Below are positions 14,437 through 24,145 of a DNA stretch of 37,136 bases, one piece after another; position 1 is the stretch's first letter; every line of letters starts with the position of its first letter. Under the pieces are notes generated by a model. That model was given only the letters and a program-made list of their open reading frames with translations. It was not told where the DNA came from and did no database searches. The stretch covers positions 1 to 37,136 of the forward strand of contig NZ_JAQGIZ010000013.1 in NCBI RefSeq assembly GCF_028290885.1, written 5' to 3'. The DNA is from Phenylobacterium sp. Lineage in GTDB: Bacteria > Pseudomonadota > Alphaproteobacteria > Caulobacterales > Caulobacteraceae. The position numbers were made by a program, and so were the translations under genes.

Positions 14437-15152
14437 ACCTCATCGAGGCGCCCAGCCCAAATTTCGACGCCCGCACCGCGCCGCCCGACATCCTGGTGCT
14501 GCACTACACCGGCATGCGGGGCGGCGAGGCGGCGCTGGACCGCTTGCGCGACCCCGAAGCCAAGGTCTCGGCCCACTACATGGTCGAGGAGGACGGCCGC
14601 GTCTTCCGCCTGGTGCCCGAGGAACGCCGTGCGTGGCACGCGGGTGTCTCGTACTGGAAGGGCGAGCGCAACATCAACGGGGTCTCCATTGGCGTCGAGA
14701 TCGTCAATCCGGGCCACGAGTTCGGCTACCGCCCGTTCACGGAGCCGCAGATCGCCGCGGTGATCGAACTCGTGGGCGACATCCGCAGCCGCTGGACGAT
14801 CGGCGACGACCGCATCGTCGGACATTCCGACGTAGCCCCCGGGCGCAAGGACGATCCCGGCGAGCTGTTCCCCTGGAAACGGCTGGCGCAGGCCGGCCAC
14901 GGCCTCTGGGTCGAGGCCCCGCCGGCGCCGGGCAAGCCGCTGGCCGAGGGGGCCGAGGGCGTGGAGGTCTTCGCCCTGCAGGCAGGCTTCACGCGGCTCG
15001 GCTACGACCTGCCGCCGTCCGGCCAGTTCGATGTCGCCACCAAGGCCGTGGTCGCCGCTTTCCAGCGGCATTGGCGCCAGGACAAGGTGGACGGGATCGC
15101 GGATGGGGCGACGCGGGCGCAGCTGATCGCACTGCTCAGGCTCGCCGGCTGA
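14433..15152 (+). CDS. N-acetylmuramoyl-L-alanine amidase with peptidoglycan-binding domain (AmiD/AmpD family)
   Basis: The 239-residue product is a zinc amidase_2 enzyme that cuts the bond between MurNAc and L-Ala. Zinc ligands should be H24 (LHYTG), H131 (GHSDVAPGRKDDPG) and D141, with catalytic E89 (GVEIVNPG) and K139. The spacing of the last His, Lys and Asp matches AmiD. A peptidoglycan-binding-1 domain follows at about 170-238 (LQAGFTRLGYDL, FDVATKAVVAAFQRHW). No signal peptide is visible, which suits an AmpD-like cytoplasmic role in wall recycling or export by other means. It overlaps the transporter upstream by 4 nt and the next gene by 1 nt. Confidence 0.94.
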   Translation: MNLIEAPSPNFDARTAPPDILVLHYTGMRGGEAALDRLRDPEAKVSAHYMVEEDGRVFRLVPEERRAWHAGVSYWKGERNINGVSIGVEIVNPGHEFGYRPFTEPQIAAVIELVGDIRSRWTIGDDRIVGHSDVAPGRKDDPGELFPWKRLAQAGHGLWVEAPPAPGKPLAEGAEGVEVFALQAGFTRLGYDLPPSGQFDVATKAVVAAFQRHWRQDKVDGIADGATRAQLIALLRLAG

Positions 15153-15751
15153 TGCATCCGCAACCGGCCTTCCGTGAGGTCGAGGTCGAGCCGCTGCTGG
15201 CCTGCCTCGCCGAGAATCCCTTCGTGACGCTCGCCGCGGCGCCGCACGGCCGCCTGCTGGTCGCCCATGCGCCGGTGGTGATCCGTCGTCTCGAAAAAGG
15301 GCCGGCCCTCGACTTCCACCTGTCGCGCGGCAATGCGCTCGCCGCCGCCATCGCCGAGGGCTTCCGGGCCGTGGCGGTGAGCCTTGCGGCCGACGCCTAC
15401 GTCAGCCCCGACTGGTACGCCAGCGCCGACCAGGTCCCGACCTGGAACTATATCAGCGTCGAGGCGGAGGGGCCGGTGGCGGCCCTGGACGAGGCGGGCC
15501 TCGTGACCCTGCTTGACGATCTCGCGGCCCAGGAAGAGGCGCGGCTGGCGCCGAAGCCGCCGTGGACGCGGGCCAAGATGTCGCCCGGCCGGTTCGAGGC
15601 CATGACCCGGGCCATCGTCGGCGCCCGGATGAGCGTCGAGCGCCTGGAAGGGACCACCAAGCTCTCGCAGAATAAGGACGCGGCCGACCGCGCCGGGGTC
15701 ATCGCTGCGCTCGGCGACCATCCGATCGCGCGGCGGATGCGGGGCGAATGA
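15152..15751 (+). CDS. FMN-binding PaiB-family protein
   Basis: The 199-residue product matches the PaiB / FMN-binding negative regulator group: YVSPDWYASADQVPTWNYIS at the flavin site, PWTRAKMSPGRFEAMTRAIVG, and the C-terminal KLSQNKDAADRAGVIAAL. In Bacillus, PaiB represses sporulation and protease genes; most homologues, this one included, lack a recognisable DNA-binding motif and may be flavin enzymes. Its ATG shares one base with the amidase stop, so it is the third gene of the transporter-amidase operon. Confidence 0.92.
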   Translation: MHPQPAFREVEVEPLLACLAENPFVTLAAAPHGRLLVAHAPVVIRRLEKGPALDFHLSRGNALAAAIAEGFRAVAVSLAADAYVSPDWYASADQVPTWNYISVEAEGPVAALDEAGLVTLLDDLAAQEEARLAPKPPWTRAKMSPGRFEAMTRAIVGARMSVERLEGTTKLSQNKDAADRAGVIAALGDHPIARRMRGE

Positions 15752-15815
15752 GCGGCGTCCTGCTGTGATGGGCCAAGCCATTCCCGAGTTGGGGCGCGGG
15801 CGCGGGCGCTCGCGC

Positions 15816-15850
15816 TTGACCTCCCCGTCCCGAACGACCACGTTCGGGGC
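15816..15850 (+). promoter_or_regulatory. probable rnpB promoter
   Basis: TTGAC (15816-15820) lies 31 bases before the apparent 5' end of RNase P RNA, about where a -35 box should be. CGAAC/GTTCG form a short inverted repeat around the -10 position. The -10 is not canonical. Confidence 0.4.
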
Positions 15851-16253
<403 letters not shown>

Positions 16254-16314
16254 ATTTTTTCAAAGTTCCTCCGCCTCCCTCAACTCCGCGGTTCGGGGGA
16301 GGAGCGTCCGTTCG

Positions 16315-16530
16315 TTAACAAGCGGGGCCATAGTTCTCTGTATGTTCTGTGGATAAGAACTTCTGGTTAACCATACTTGGGTGCGACACCTTGGTTTCTC
16401 TAGGAAAGAGTCGTTCAGAGTCATTTACTCCCAATTCATCCCATGATAGCCCATTCGTACTTCGCTAACCAAAACCGGCGGGTTGGGGCGGGCTGTCGGG
16501 CGAAGGCGTAGGACCGCTAGTGGAGCGGTC
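16315..16530 (+). promoter_or_regulatory. regulatory region of the dcw cluster: DnaA box, CtrA half-site, GANTC pair, leader hairpin
   Basis: The 266 bases between rnpB and mraZ are less GC-rich and hold several cell-cycle sites. TGTGGATAA (16348-16356) is the reverse of the consensus DnaA box TTATCCACA. TTAACCAT (16367-16374) is a CtrA half-site form. GAGTC occurs at 16408-16412 and 16418-16422, two GANTC (CcrM) sites exactly 10 bp apart. GACCGCT (16512-16518) and AGCGGTC (16524-16530) form a perfect 7-bp hairpin 20 nt before the chosen mraZ start. GGG blocks at 16480-16500 might be MraZ boxes, weakly. No confident -35/-10 was found. Confidence 0.6.
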
Positions 16531-16549
16531 GGATATCGGGGGCGTGGCG

Positions 16550-17026
16550 GTGTTTCTCTCGACTTTCGAGAAACAGCTGGACGGCAAGCGGCGCATCGTC
16601 GTGCCGCAGGAGTACCGCGCCTTGACCTCGGGCCCCTTCGACGGGGTGTTCTGCTTTCCCTCCATCGAGGCCGACTGCATCGAAGGCGGCGGCAAGGCGC
16701 TGTTCGACCGCTACCTGGGCGTGATCGAGGAGCTGGAGTTCGGCGACCCGATCCGCAGCGCGCTGGAGACCTCGGTGCTGGGCGGCATGGCGCGCCTGAG
16801 CTTCGACACCGCCGGCCGCATCACCCTTCCGGAAATCCTCTGCGAGCAGTTCGGCCTCACCGACTGGGTGGTGGTCGTGGGCCTCGGCGACCGCTTCCAG
16901 ATCTGGCAGCGCGAGGCCTTCCAGGCGCACCGCGCCGCCCAGCGCGAGGTCGCCCGCGAGGGCCTGGCCTCGATGCGCGCACAACAGCGCGCCGCGCGCC
17001 TCGCCTCGCCGGGAGGGGCCGGATGA
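16550..17026 (+). CDS. mraZ: MraZ transcriptional regulator
   Basis: MraZ is the DNA-binding first gene of the dcw cluster; in E. coli it represses its own operon by binding GGG-type repeats. I start at GTG 16550 because the family begins (M)[18 protein letters not shown]; an in-frame GTG at 16520 would add ten residues and lie in the leader hairpin. The 158-residue product has two SpoVT/AbrB-like repeats, each with the family motif: [14 protein letters not shown] (about 9-22) and [18 protein letters not shown] (about 83-100). Its stop overlaps the rsmH start as ATGA. Confidence 0.96.
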   Translation: MFLSTFEKQLDGKRRIVVPQEYRALTSGPFDGVFCFPSIEADCIEGGGKALFDRYLGVIEELEFGDPIRSALETSVLGGMARLSFDTAGRITLPEILCEQFGLTDWVVVVGLGDRFQIWQREAFQAHRAAQREVAREGLASMRAQQRAARLASPGGAG

Positions 17027-17955
17027 CCTCCCCGCACGCGCCCGTCCTGCTCGACGAGGTCGTGGACGCGCTGCAACCCCGCGCCGGCAAGACGCTGGTG
17101 GACGGCACCTTCGGCGCGGGCGGCTACAGCCGCGCCCTGCTGGACGCCGGCGCCAGCGTCATCGCCTTCGACCGCGACCCCTCGGCCCGCCGCTTCGCCG
17201 ACGGCCTGCCCGCCGACCGCTTCCGCCTGATGGAAGGCCGCTTCTCCGAGCTGGACGCCGAGACCGGCGAGGCCGCCGTCGACGGTGTGGTGTTCGACAT
17301 CGGCGTCTCCTCCATGCAGCTCGACGAAGCCCAGCGTGGCTTCTCCTTCATGCGCGACGGGCCGCTCGACATGCGCATGGCCGCCGACGGCCCGACCGCC
17401 GCCGACCTGGTCAACGAGACCGAGCCCGCCGAGCTCGCCCGCATCCTGTTCGTCTACGGCGAGGAGCGGGAGAGCCGCCGGATCGCGCGCGCCATCGCGC
17501 GGCGCCGCGAGGAGCAACCTTTCACCCGCACCCTGGAGCTGGCGGAGTTCATCGAGAAGGCGCTGGGTGGCCGCAGGGGCGCCAAGGTGCATCCGGCGAC
17601 CCGCTCCTTCCAGGCCATCCGCATCGCCGTGAACGAGGAGCTGTCGGAGCTGGAGGCGGGCCTCGCCGCCGCCGAGCGGGCGCTGAAGTCCGGCGGGCGC
17701 CTCTGCGTCGTCACGTTCCATTCGCTGGAAGACAGAATCGTGAAGACCTTCCTGGCGGTGCGAGCGGGTAAGACGCCGGGGGGATCGCGCCATGCGCCGC
17801 CGGTGGAGACCGCCGCGGCGCCGAGCTTCCAGCTGCTCTTCAACGGCGCCCAGACGCCGTCGGCGGCGGAGCTGGCGGCGAACCCCCGGGCCCGTTCGGC
17901 GAAACTCAGGGCGGCGGTGCGCACCGACGCCCCCGCCTGGAGGGCCGCGGCATGA
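17023..17955 (+). CDS. rsmH: 16S rRNA m4C1402 methyltransferase RsmH (MraW)
   Basis: RsmH uses SAM to methylate N4 of C1402 in the 16S rRNA P-site. The 310-residue product has the SAM loop [14 protein letters not shown] at 27-40, the acidic FDRDPSA strand, [21 protein letters not shown], and the C-terminal family motif [13 protein letters not shown]. The helical substrate domain [18 protein letters not shown] is in place. GGGAGGGG precedes ATG 17023. It overlaps mraZ and ftsL by 4 nt each, consistent with translational coupling. Confidence 0.98.
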   Translation: MTSPHAPVLLDEVVDALQPRAGKTLVDGTFGAGGYSRALLDAGASVIAFDRDPSARRFADGLPADRFRLMEGRFSELDAETGEAAVDGVVFDIGVSSMQLDEAQRGFSFMRDGPLDMRMAADGPTAADLVNETEPAELARILFVYGEERESRRIARAIARRREEQPFTRTLELAEFIEKALGGRRGAKVHPATRSFQAIRIAVNEELSELEAGLAAAERALKSGGRLCVVTFHSLEDRIVKTFLAVRAGKTPGGSRHAPPVETAAAPSFQLLFNGAQTPSAAELAANPRARSAKLRAAVRTDAPAWRAAA

Positions 17956-18377
17956 GCTGGATCAATCGCAGGGTGCGCGGCTTCCGGCTGATCGACCTGG
18001 TGGCGGTTGGCCTGCTCGCCAGCCTGATCCTCGGGGTCTACCTGGCCAAGACCATCGCCGGCGGCGAGCGCGCCAAGATCGCCGTTGTCGAGCGCCAGAT
18101 CGTCGCGGAAAAGGCCCGCGTCCGGCTCCTGAAGGCCGAGGTGAGCCACCTGGAGCAGCCGGCCCGCATCGAGCGCCTTTCCGAGACCTACCTGGGCCTG
18201 GCCCCCGTTCCCATCAAGCACGAGGCCACGCCCGACGCCCTGCCGGAACTGGCGCTGAAGCCCATCGCCGCCCCCGCCGTCCCGGTCCAGGCGACACCCG
18301 ACCCGATGACGGTCGCCCCGCAGGAACCGGCCGCGCCGCTCGCCACCACAACCGTCCTCGCCGAGGTCGCGCGATGA
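17952..18377 (+). CDS. ftsL: cell division protein FtsL
   Basis: FtsL is a bitopic inner-membrane divisome protein that binds FtsB and FtsQ and activates FtsWI. The 141-residue product has a short basic cytoplasmic start ([11 protein letters not shown]), one membrane helix ([20 protein letters not shown], about 13-33), and a periplasmic coiled coil (about 40-80, [20 protein letters not shown]). It ends in a long Pro/Ala tail of the kind found in Caulobacterales FtsL. Identification relies on this plan and on position between rsmH and ftsI, since FtsL sequences diverge. It overlaps both neighbours by 4 nt. Confidence 0.93.
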   Translation: MSWINRRVRGFRLIDLVAVGLLASLILGVYLAKTIAGGERAKIAVVERQIVAEKARVRLLKAEVSHLEQPARIERLSETYLGLAPVPIKHEATPDALPELALKPIAAPAVPVQATPDPMTVAPQEPAAPLATTTVLAEVAR

Positions 18378-20128
18378 GCCTTGGGCAGTCGACCTTCGGC
18401 CCGTCCTGGCTCTCGCGCCGCCTGCTCGGCTGGGTCTGGCGCCTGGAGCACGCCTTCGAGCGCGCGCGGGCCTCAGGCCGAGCCGAGGACGACACCCGCA
18501 TCCGCATCTTCTTCGTCCTGGCGCTGTTCGGCGCAGGCTTCGTGACGCTGGCCATCGGCGCCACCCACGCGGCCCTGTTCTCCGGCGCGGGCCGCGGCGA
18601 CGCCGTCCCGGCCATGGGCGCGGCGCGCGCCGACCTCGTCGACCGCAACGGCGAGATGCTGGCCGCCGACCTCCTGCACTACGGCCTCTACATCGACCCG
18701 CGCGAAATCTGGGACAGCAACGAGACCCGCCGGGCGCTCACCGCCAACCTGCCGGAACTGACGCCGGAGCGCCTGGAGCGCGCCCTGCGGGCCGGCAAGC
18801 GCACCTTCGTCGTCGGCGGCCTGACGCCGGAGGTCCGCGCCCACGTCCACGACCTCGGCCTGCCCGGCGTCAGCTTCGAGCCCGAGCAGAAGCGGGTCTA
18901 TCCGCTGGGCTACACCGCCGCCCACCTGGTGGGCTTCGCCGACACCGGCGGAGAGGGCCTGGCCGGGGCCGAGGCCGCGCTGAACGACGACATCCGCAAC
19001 GCCGCGGCCGGGCAGGGCTCCGTCCCGCTCTCCATCGACCTGCGCATCCAGGCGGCGCTGGAGGACGAACTCTACAAGGCCACCGCCGAGTTCAAACCCA
19101 AGGGCGCGGCGGGCGTTGTGGTCAACGTCCACACCGGCGAGATCCTCGGCTTGGCCAGCTATCCCACCTTCGACCCCAACCAGCCGGGGAAGGCGAGCCT
19201 GGACGCGCGCCTCAACCGCGCGGCCGGCGCCATCTACGAGATGGGCTCGACCTTCAAGGGCTTCACGGTGGCCGCCGGCCTCGACGCCAAGGTCGCCACG
19301 CCCAGCTCGACCTTCGACGCCACCCACGACTTCAAGCTCGGCTACCGCACGATCCACGACTACCACGCGACCCACGCCATGCTGACGCTGGTCGTGGTGT
19401 TCCAGCACTCCTCGAATATCGGCACGGCGCGCCTCGGCGAACAGATCGGCGCCGATCGCCTGCACGCCTATTTCAAGTCCTTTGGCCTGCTGGACCCCGC
19501 CAAGATCGAGTTGATCGAAACGGCCCGGCCGCTGACGCCCAGGGTCTGGGACGACGACACCGTCGCCTCCACCTCGTTTGGCCACGGCGTGAACGTCACC
19601 CCGCTCGCAATCGCCAGGGCTTATTCGGGCTTGCTGAACGGCGGCGAATTGCTGCCGCTGACCATCAGGAAGCTGCCGCCAAACGCCCAGGTCCACGGGC
19701 CGCGAATCATCTCGCGGGACACGGCGGCGACTCTGCTGCAGATCATGCGCTCCAACGTCAGTTGTACCTGCGGGTCCGGCAAATCGGCCAACGTTCCAGG
19801 CCTCAACGTCGGCGGCAAGACCGGCACCGGCGACAAGTGGGACCCCCTGGCGAGGCGCTACTCCAACACCAAGCAGGTGTCGTCCTTCGCCGCGGTCTTC
19901 CCCACCGACGGTCCGTTGGATGCGCCGCGCTACTTCGTACTCGTTCTTCTCGACGAGCCGCAGCGCGGCAAGACCGGCCTGGATCCGACCGGCGGCATCG
20001 TCGCCGCGCCCGCCGCGGGCCACATAATCGAACGGATCGCTCCCTTCCTGGGCGTCCAGCGCCGCGTCGATACGGCGCCGTTCACGCCCGCCGACACCGG
20101 CACGGCCGCTGCCGCGGAGGAGCATTGA
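18374..20128 (+). CDS. ftsI: septal peptidoglycan transpeptidase FtsI (PBP3)
   Basis: FtsI cross-links septal peptidoglycan together with FtsW. The 584-residue protein has a cytoplasmic start, a membrane helix at about 46-66 (FFVLALFGAGFVTLAIGATH), the PBP dimerisation domain (RADLVDRNGEMLAADLLHYG at about 85-104), and the transpeptidase domain. Its active-site motifs are S292-T-F-K295 (YEMGSTFKGF), S346-S-N348 and K482-T-G484 (VGGKTGTG). The SxxK is preceded by MGS rather than PGS, as often seen in alphaproteobacteria. It overlaps ftsL by 4 nt and is 2 nt before murE. Confidence 0.98.
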   Translation: MSLGQSTFGPSWLSRRLLGWVWRLEHAFERARASGRAEDDTRIRIFFVLALFGAGFVTLAIGATHAALFSGAGRGDAVPAMGAARADLVDRNGEMLAADLLHYGLYIDPREIWDSNETRRALTANLPELTPERLERALRAGKRTFVVGGLTPEVRAHVHDLGLPGVSFEPEQKRVYPLGYTAAHLVGFADTGGEGLAGAEAALNDDIRNAAAGQGSVPLSIDLRIQAALEDELYKATAEFKPKGAAGVVVNVHTGEILGLASYPTFDPNQPGKASLDARLNRAAGAIYEMGSTFKGFTVAAGLDAKVATPSSTFDATHDFKLGYRTIHDYHATHAMLTLVVVFQHSSNIGTARLGEQIGADRLHAYFKSFGLLDPAKIELIETARPLTPRVWDDDTVASTSFGHGVNVTPLAIARAYSGLLNGGELLPLTIRKLPPNAQVHGPRIISRDTAATLLQIMRSNVSCTCGSGKSANVPGLNVGGKTGTGDKWDPLARRYSNTKQVSSFAAVFPTDGPLDAPRYFVLVLLDEPQRGKTGLDPTGGIVAAPAAGHIIERIAPFLGVQRRVDTAPFTPADTGTAAAAEEH

Positions 20129-20130
20129 CC

Positions 20131-21606
20131 ATGCGCCTGTCCGACCTCGTAAAGCGCGACCTCAGCGTCGATCCGCAAATCCAGGGCGTCACCGCCGACA
20201 GCCGCAAGGTGCGGCCGGGCTTCCTGTTCGCGGCCCTGCCGGGCGCCAAGGTCGACGGGCGCAGCTTCGCCCCGCGCGCGGTCGAGCAGGGCGCGGCCGC
20301 GGTCCTGGCCGGCCGCGAGATCGAGGGCCTGCCGGCGCCGCTGGTGATAGCCTCCGATCCCCGCCGCGCCTACGCGCTCGCCGCCGCCGCCTTCTGGGGC
20401 GCGCAGCCGGCCACCTGCGTCGCCGTCACCGGCACCAACGGCAAGACCTCGGTCGCGGGCTTCTGCCGCCAGATGTTCGCCCGCGCCGGCTTCAAGGCCG
20501 CCAGCATGGGGACGCTGGGCGTGCGCATCAGCGTGCCCAAGACGCAAGAGGGGGGCGCGGAGGATGAGCAGATAACCCCGCCCGGCCTGACCACCCCCGA
20601 CGCCGCCGACGTGGCCGAACTGCTGGCCCGCGTAGCGCAGGCCGGCGTCACCCACCTGGCGCTGGAGGCCTCCTCGCACGGCATCGACCAGCGGCGCCTC
20701 GACGGGGTGAAGCTCACCGCCGCTGGCTTCCTCAACCTCACCCAGGACCACCTCGACTACCACGGCACGATGGGCGTCTACCGCGCCGCCAAGCTGCGCC
20801 TGTTCGAGACCCTGCTGGCGCGCGGCCGCACCGCCGTGCTGAACGCCGATTCCGACGCCTATCCGGCCTTCGCCGGCGTCGCGGTGAGCGCCGGCCAGGG
20901 GGTGATGAGCGTCGGCGAGGCCGGGCAGGGGCTGCAGCTCGTGGAGCGCGCCCTGCTGCCTGGCGGCCAGCAGCTGAAGGTGCTGCACGACGGCAAGACC
21001 TATGACCTGCGCCTACCGCTGGCCGGCGCCTTCCAGGCCTCCAATGCGCTGGTCGCGGCGGGCCTCTGCATCGCCGCGGGGCTTTCGGTCGAGCAGGCGC
21101 TGGCTGGCCTCGAGGCGCTCGAGGGGGCGCCTGGGCGGCTGCAGCGCGTGGGGGAGGGCCCGCGCGGCGGCGAGGCCTATGTGGACTACGCCCACACCCC
21201 GGACGGCCTGGAGACCGTGCTCAGCGCCCTTCGCCCGCACGTGCGCGGCAAGCTGATCGTGGTGTTCGGGGCCGGCGGCGACCGCGACCGCGGCAAGCGT
21301 CCGCTGATGGGCAGGATCGCCGCCGACCTCGCCGACGTCGCCATCGTCACCGACGACAATCCCCGCAGCGAGACACCCTCCGCCATCCGCGCCGAGATTC
21401 TCAACGGAGCTCCCCCGTCTTCAAGAAGTGGCGGCGCCCAGGAGATCGGCGACCGGCGCGAAGCGATCCGGGCGGCCGCCGCCCTGCTCGGCGAGGGCGA
21501 CATCCTGGTGGTGGCCGGCAAGGGCCACGAACAGGGCCAGATCATAGGCGATGTGGTGCATCCGTTCGACGACGTCGCCGAGACCGAAAGCGCCCTTCAT
21601 GGCTGA
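20131..21606 (+). CDS. murE: UDP-MurNAc-L-Ala-D-Glu:meso-diaminopimelate ligase
   Basis: MurE adds the third stem-peptide residue using ATP. The 491-residue product has the P-loop GTNGKTS at 101-107, the carbamylated lysine in YRAAKLRLF (K221), and the DNPR motif at 409-412 (TDDNPRSETPSAIR) that selects meso-diaminopimelate over lysine. This predicts a DAP-type wall. Two segments look longer than usual, about 137-149 (TQEGGAEDEQITP) and about 425-435 (NGAPPSSRSGGAQ); the second is encoded by a less GC-rich stretch. The stop overlaps murF by 8 nt. Confidence 0.98.
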   Translation: MRLSDLVKRDLSVDPQIQGVTADSRKVRPGFLFAALPGAKVDGRSFAPRAVEQGAAAVLAGREIEGLPAPLVIASDPRRAYALAAAAFWGAQPATCVAVTGTNGKTSVAGFCRQMFARAGFKAASMGTLGVRISVPKTQEGGAEDEQITPPGLTTPDAADVAELLARVAQAGVTHLALEASSHGIDQRRLDGVKLTAAGFLNLTQDHLDYHGTMGVYRAAKLRLFETLLARGRTAVLNADSDAYPAFAGVAVSAGQGVMSVGEAGQGLQLVERALLPGGQQLKVLHDGKTYDLRLPLAGAFQASNALVAAGLCIAAGLSVEQALAGLEALEGAPGRLQRVGEGPRGGEAYVDYAHTPDGLETVLSALRPHVRGKLIVVFGAGGDRDRGKRPLMGRIAADLADVAIVTDDNPRSETPSAIRAEILNGAPPSSRSGGAQEIGDRREAIRAAAALLGEGDILVVAGKGHEQGQIIGDVVHPFDDVAETESALHG

Positions 21607-23011
21607 ACCGCTCTGGACGTCCGACGAGATCATCGCGGCCACGCGCGGGAAGCTGGCCGGCAAGCCCTTCGTGGCCACCGGCGTCTCCATCGACACCCGC
21701 ACGATCGAGCCGGGCGACCTCTTCGTGGCCCTGGGCGGCGTCCGCGACGGCCATGAGTTCGTCGAAGAGGCCATGGCCAAGGGCGCGGCCGGCGTGCTGG
21801 CTTCGCGGCAGGTGTTCGGCTCGGCGGTGATGGTCGATGACGTCCTGAAAGCCCTCGAGCGCCTGGGCGCGGCGGCCCGCGACCGCGCCCCGCAGGTCCG
21901 CCGCGGCGCCGTCCCCGGCTCGGTCGGCAAGACCAGCGTCACCCAGGCGATCGTGGCCGGGCTGAAGCTCGCCGGCCGGGCGCATTCGTCGGTGAAGTCC
22001 TACAACAACCACATCGGCGTGCCCCTGACCCTGGCCCGCATGCCGCGCGACACCGAACGCGCGGTCTTCGAGATCGGCATGAACCACGCCGAGGAGATCC
22101 GGCCGCTGACCCGCATGGTCCGCCCCCACGCCGCGGTAGTGACTACGGTCGGCCCGGTGCACGTGGAAAACTTCCCGGACGGCGAGGCCGGCGTCGCCAA
22201 GGCCAAGGCGGAGGTGTTCGCCGGGCTGGAGGTGGGCGGCGTCGCGGTGCTGAACGCCGACGACCGCTGGTTCGACGTCTTGAAGGACGAGGCGCTGAAG
22301 GTCGGCGCCGCGGTGCGCACCTTCGGCCACGGGGAGCGCTGCGACGCCCGGCTGATCGATTTCCAGGGCGCGCCCAATGGGACCGAGGGCGGCCATGCCG
22401 TCGTCCAGGCCCGCTTCCACGGCAAGGGCCTCGACTTTCCGATCCTGCAGACCGGCTTCCACTGGGGCCTGAACTCCATGGCCGTGCTGCTGATGCTGGA
22501 GGCGCTCGAGGTCGACCTGGGCGACAGCCTTGCGGCGCTCGGCAGCTTCGAGCCGCTGGAAGGCCGCGGCGCGGAGCGGACGATCCGCTTGCCCAAGGGC
22601 GGCTTCACCCTGATCGACGAAAGCTACAACGCCAACCCGATCTCCATGGCCGCGGCCATCGCCACCCTGGGCGCGCGCGCGACGAGCGGGCGCAAGATCG
22701 TGGCGCTGACCGACATGCTGGAGCTGGGGGAGGAAGCCCCCGGCTTCCACGCCGCCCTCGCCGAGCCGCTGGCCGCCGCCAAGGTGGATCTGGTGTTCTG
22801 CGCCGGCCCCCTGATGAAATCCCTGTGGGACGCCCTTCCTCCGACTCGGCGCGGCGGCTACGCCGAGACAGCGGCGGAACTCGCGCCGCTGGTCGTCCGG
22901 ACCGCAGAGCCCGGCGACGTCGTGATGGTGAAGGGCTCGAACGGATCGAAGGCGGGCGCCGTTGCGGCGGCGCTTACGGCCCTCGACGCCCGCTCGGGGG
23001 AGGCCGGCTGA
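21599..23011 (+). CDS. murF: UDP-MurNAc-tripeptide:D-Ala-D-Ala ligase
   Basis: MurF completes the cytoplasmic pentapeptide precursor. The 470-residue product has the P-loop GSVGKTS at 107-113, [12 protein letters not shown], the [10 protein letters not shown] metal-binding strand, [20 protein letters not shown] and the C-terminal [11 protein letters not shown] domain. The residue before the P-loop is Pro (AVPGSVGKT) where most homologues have Thr. It starts inside the murE stop (8 nt overlap) and shares one base with the mraY start. Confidence 0.98.
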   Translation: MAEPLWTSDEIIAATRGKLAGKPFVATGVSIDTRTIEPGDLFVALGGVRDGHEFVEEAMAKGAAGVLASRQVFGSAVMVDDVLKALERLGAAARDRAPQVRRGAVPGSVGKTSVTQAIVAGLKLAGRAHSSVKSYNNHIGVPLTLARMPRDTERAVFEIGMNHAEEIRPLTRMVRPHAAVVTTVGPVHVENFPDGEAGVAKAKAEVFAGLEVGGVAVLNADDRWFDVLKDEALKVGAAVRTFGHGERCDARLIDFQGAPNGTEGGHAVVQARFHGKGLDFPILQTGFHWGLNSMAVLLMLEALEVDLGDSLAALGSFEPLEGRGAERTIRLPKGGFTLIDESYNANPISMAAAIATLGARATSGRKIVALTDMLELGEEAPGFHAALAEPLAAAKVDLVFCAGPLMKSLWDALPPTRRGGYAETAAELAPLVVRTAEPGDVVMVKGSNGSKAGAVAAALTALDARSGEAG

Positions 23012-24126
23012 TGTTCTACTGGCTCTATGAGCACTTCTCCGCCGGGGGCCACGGCCACGTCTCGATCCTCAACCTCGTCAAGTACCTGACCTTCCGCACC
23101 GGCATGGCGGTGTTCACCGCCCAGGTGATCGTGGTGGCCATGGGCTCGCGCTTCATCCGTTGGATGCAGGCCAAGCAGGGCAAGGGCCAGCCGATCCGCG
23201 CCGAGGGCATCCAGCGCCACATCATCGAAAAGGCCGGCACGCCGACTATGGGCGGGGTGATGATCCTGGCCGGGCTGATGATCGGCACCCTGCTGTGGGC
23301 GGACCTCTCCAACATCTACGTGTGGGCGGTCCTGTGGGTCACCGCCGGCTACGGGCTGCTGGGCTTCCTCGACGACTACGCCAAGGTCACCAAGCAGTCC
23401 TCGGAGGGCATCTCCGGACGGGTGCGCCTGCTGCTCGAGGCGGGCATCGCCATGTCGGCGGTGCTGCTCATCATCCAATTCGCGGCCAAGCCGCCCGAGG
23501 CGCCGGACCTGCTCACCTCGGTGGCCTTCCCGCTGTTCAAGCAGGCGCTGCTGAACCTGCACTGGTTCTACCTGCTGTTCGGGGCCTTCATTATCGTCGG
23601 CGCCGCCAATGCGGTGAACTTCACCGACGGCCTCGACGGCCTGGCCACCGTGCCGGTGATGATCGCGGCGGCCGCCTACGGCCTGATCGCCTACCTGGTC
23701 GGCAACTTCGTGTTCGCCAACTACCTGCAGCTGCATTTCGTCCCCGGCGTCGGCGAGGTCGCCATCTACTGCGGGGCGATGATCGGAGCCGGGCTCGGCT
23801 TCCTCTGGTACAACGCCCCGCCGGCGCGGATCTTCATGGGCGACACCGGTTCCCTGGCGCTGGGCGGCGGCATCGGCGCGGTGGCGGTCGCCACCCGCCA
23901 GGAGATCGTGCTCAGCATCATCGGCGGCCTGTTCGTCGCCGAGCTGCTGTCGGTGGTCATCCAGGTGGCCTGGTTCAAGCGGACCGGGCGGCGGATTTTC
24001 CTGATGGCCCCGATCCACCACCACTTCGAAAAGCTCGGCTGGTCGGAATCGACCATCGTCATCCGCTTCTGGATCGTCTCGATCATGCTGGCCCTCCTGG
24101 GCCTCGCCACCCTGAAGCTGCGGTAG
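23011..24126 (+). CDS. mraY: phospho-MurNAc-pentapeptide translocase
   Basis: MraY transfers phospho-MurNAc-pentapeptide to undecaprenyl phosphate, giving lipid I. The 371-residue membrane protein has about ten transmembrane helices and the expected motifs: GTPTMGG (76-82), the Mg-binding GFLDDYAKV (D121, D122), [21 protein letters not shown] and [15 protein letters not shown]. It starts on the last base of the murF stop and is followed by a 19-nt gap containing GGGAGGG, the ribosome-binding site of murD. Confidence 0.98.
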   Translation: MFYWLYEHFSAGGHGHVSILNLVKYLTFRTGMAVFTAQVIVVAMGSRFIRWMQAKQGKGQPIRAEGIQRHIIEKAGTPTMGGVMILAGLMIGTLLWADLSNIYVWAVLWVTAGYGLLGFLDDYAKVTKQSSEGISGRVRLLLEAGIAMSAVLLIIQFAAKPPEAPDLLTSVAFPLFKQALLNLHWFYLLFGAFIIVGAANAVNFTDGLDGLATVPVMIAAAAYGLIAYLVGNFVFANYLQLHFVPGVGEVAIYCGAMIGAGLGFLWYNAPPARIFMGDTGSLALGGGIGAVAVATRQEIVLSIIGGLFVAELLSVVIQVAWFKRTGRRIFLMAPIHHHFEKLGWSESTIVIRFWIVSIMLALLGLATLKLR

Positions 24127-24145
24127 GGGAGGGCTCGCGCACGCC

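Noticed and set aside
16479..16500. CGGG/TGGGG blocks before mraZ as MraZ boxes
   Set aside because: Only one TGGG is present and the 8- to 10-base spacing is irregular; GGG runs are common in this DNA.
16483..17022. Long plus-strand frame leading into rsmH
   Set aside because: It covers mraZ in another frame and has Arg/Gly-rich shadow content; RsmH homology begins at ATG 17023.
17792..18373. Upstream extension of the ftsI frame
   Set aside because: It is the shadow of rsmH and ftsL; FtsI begins at ATG 18374.
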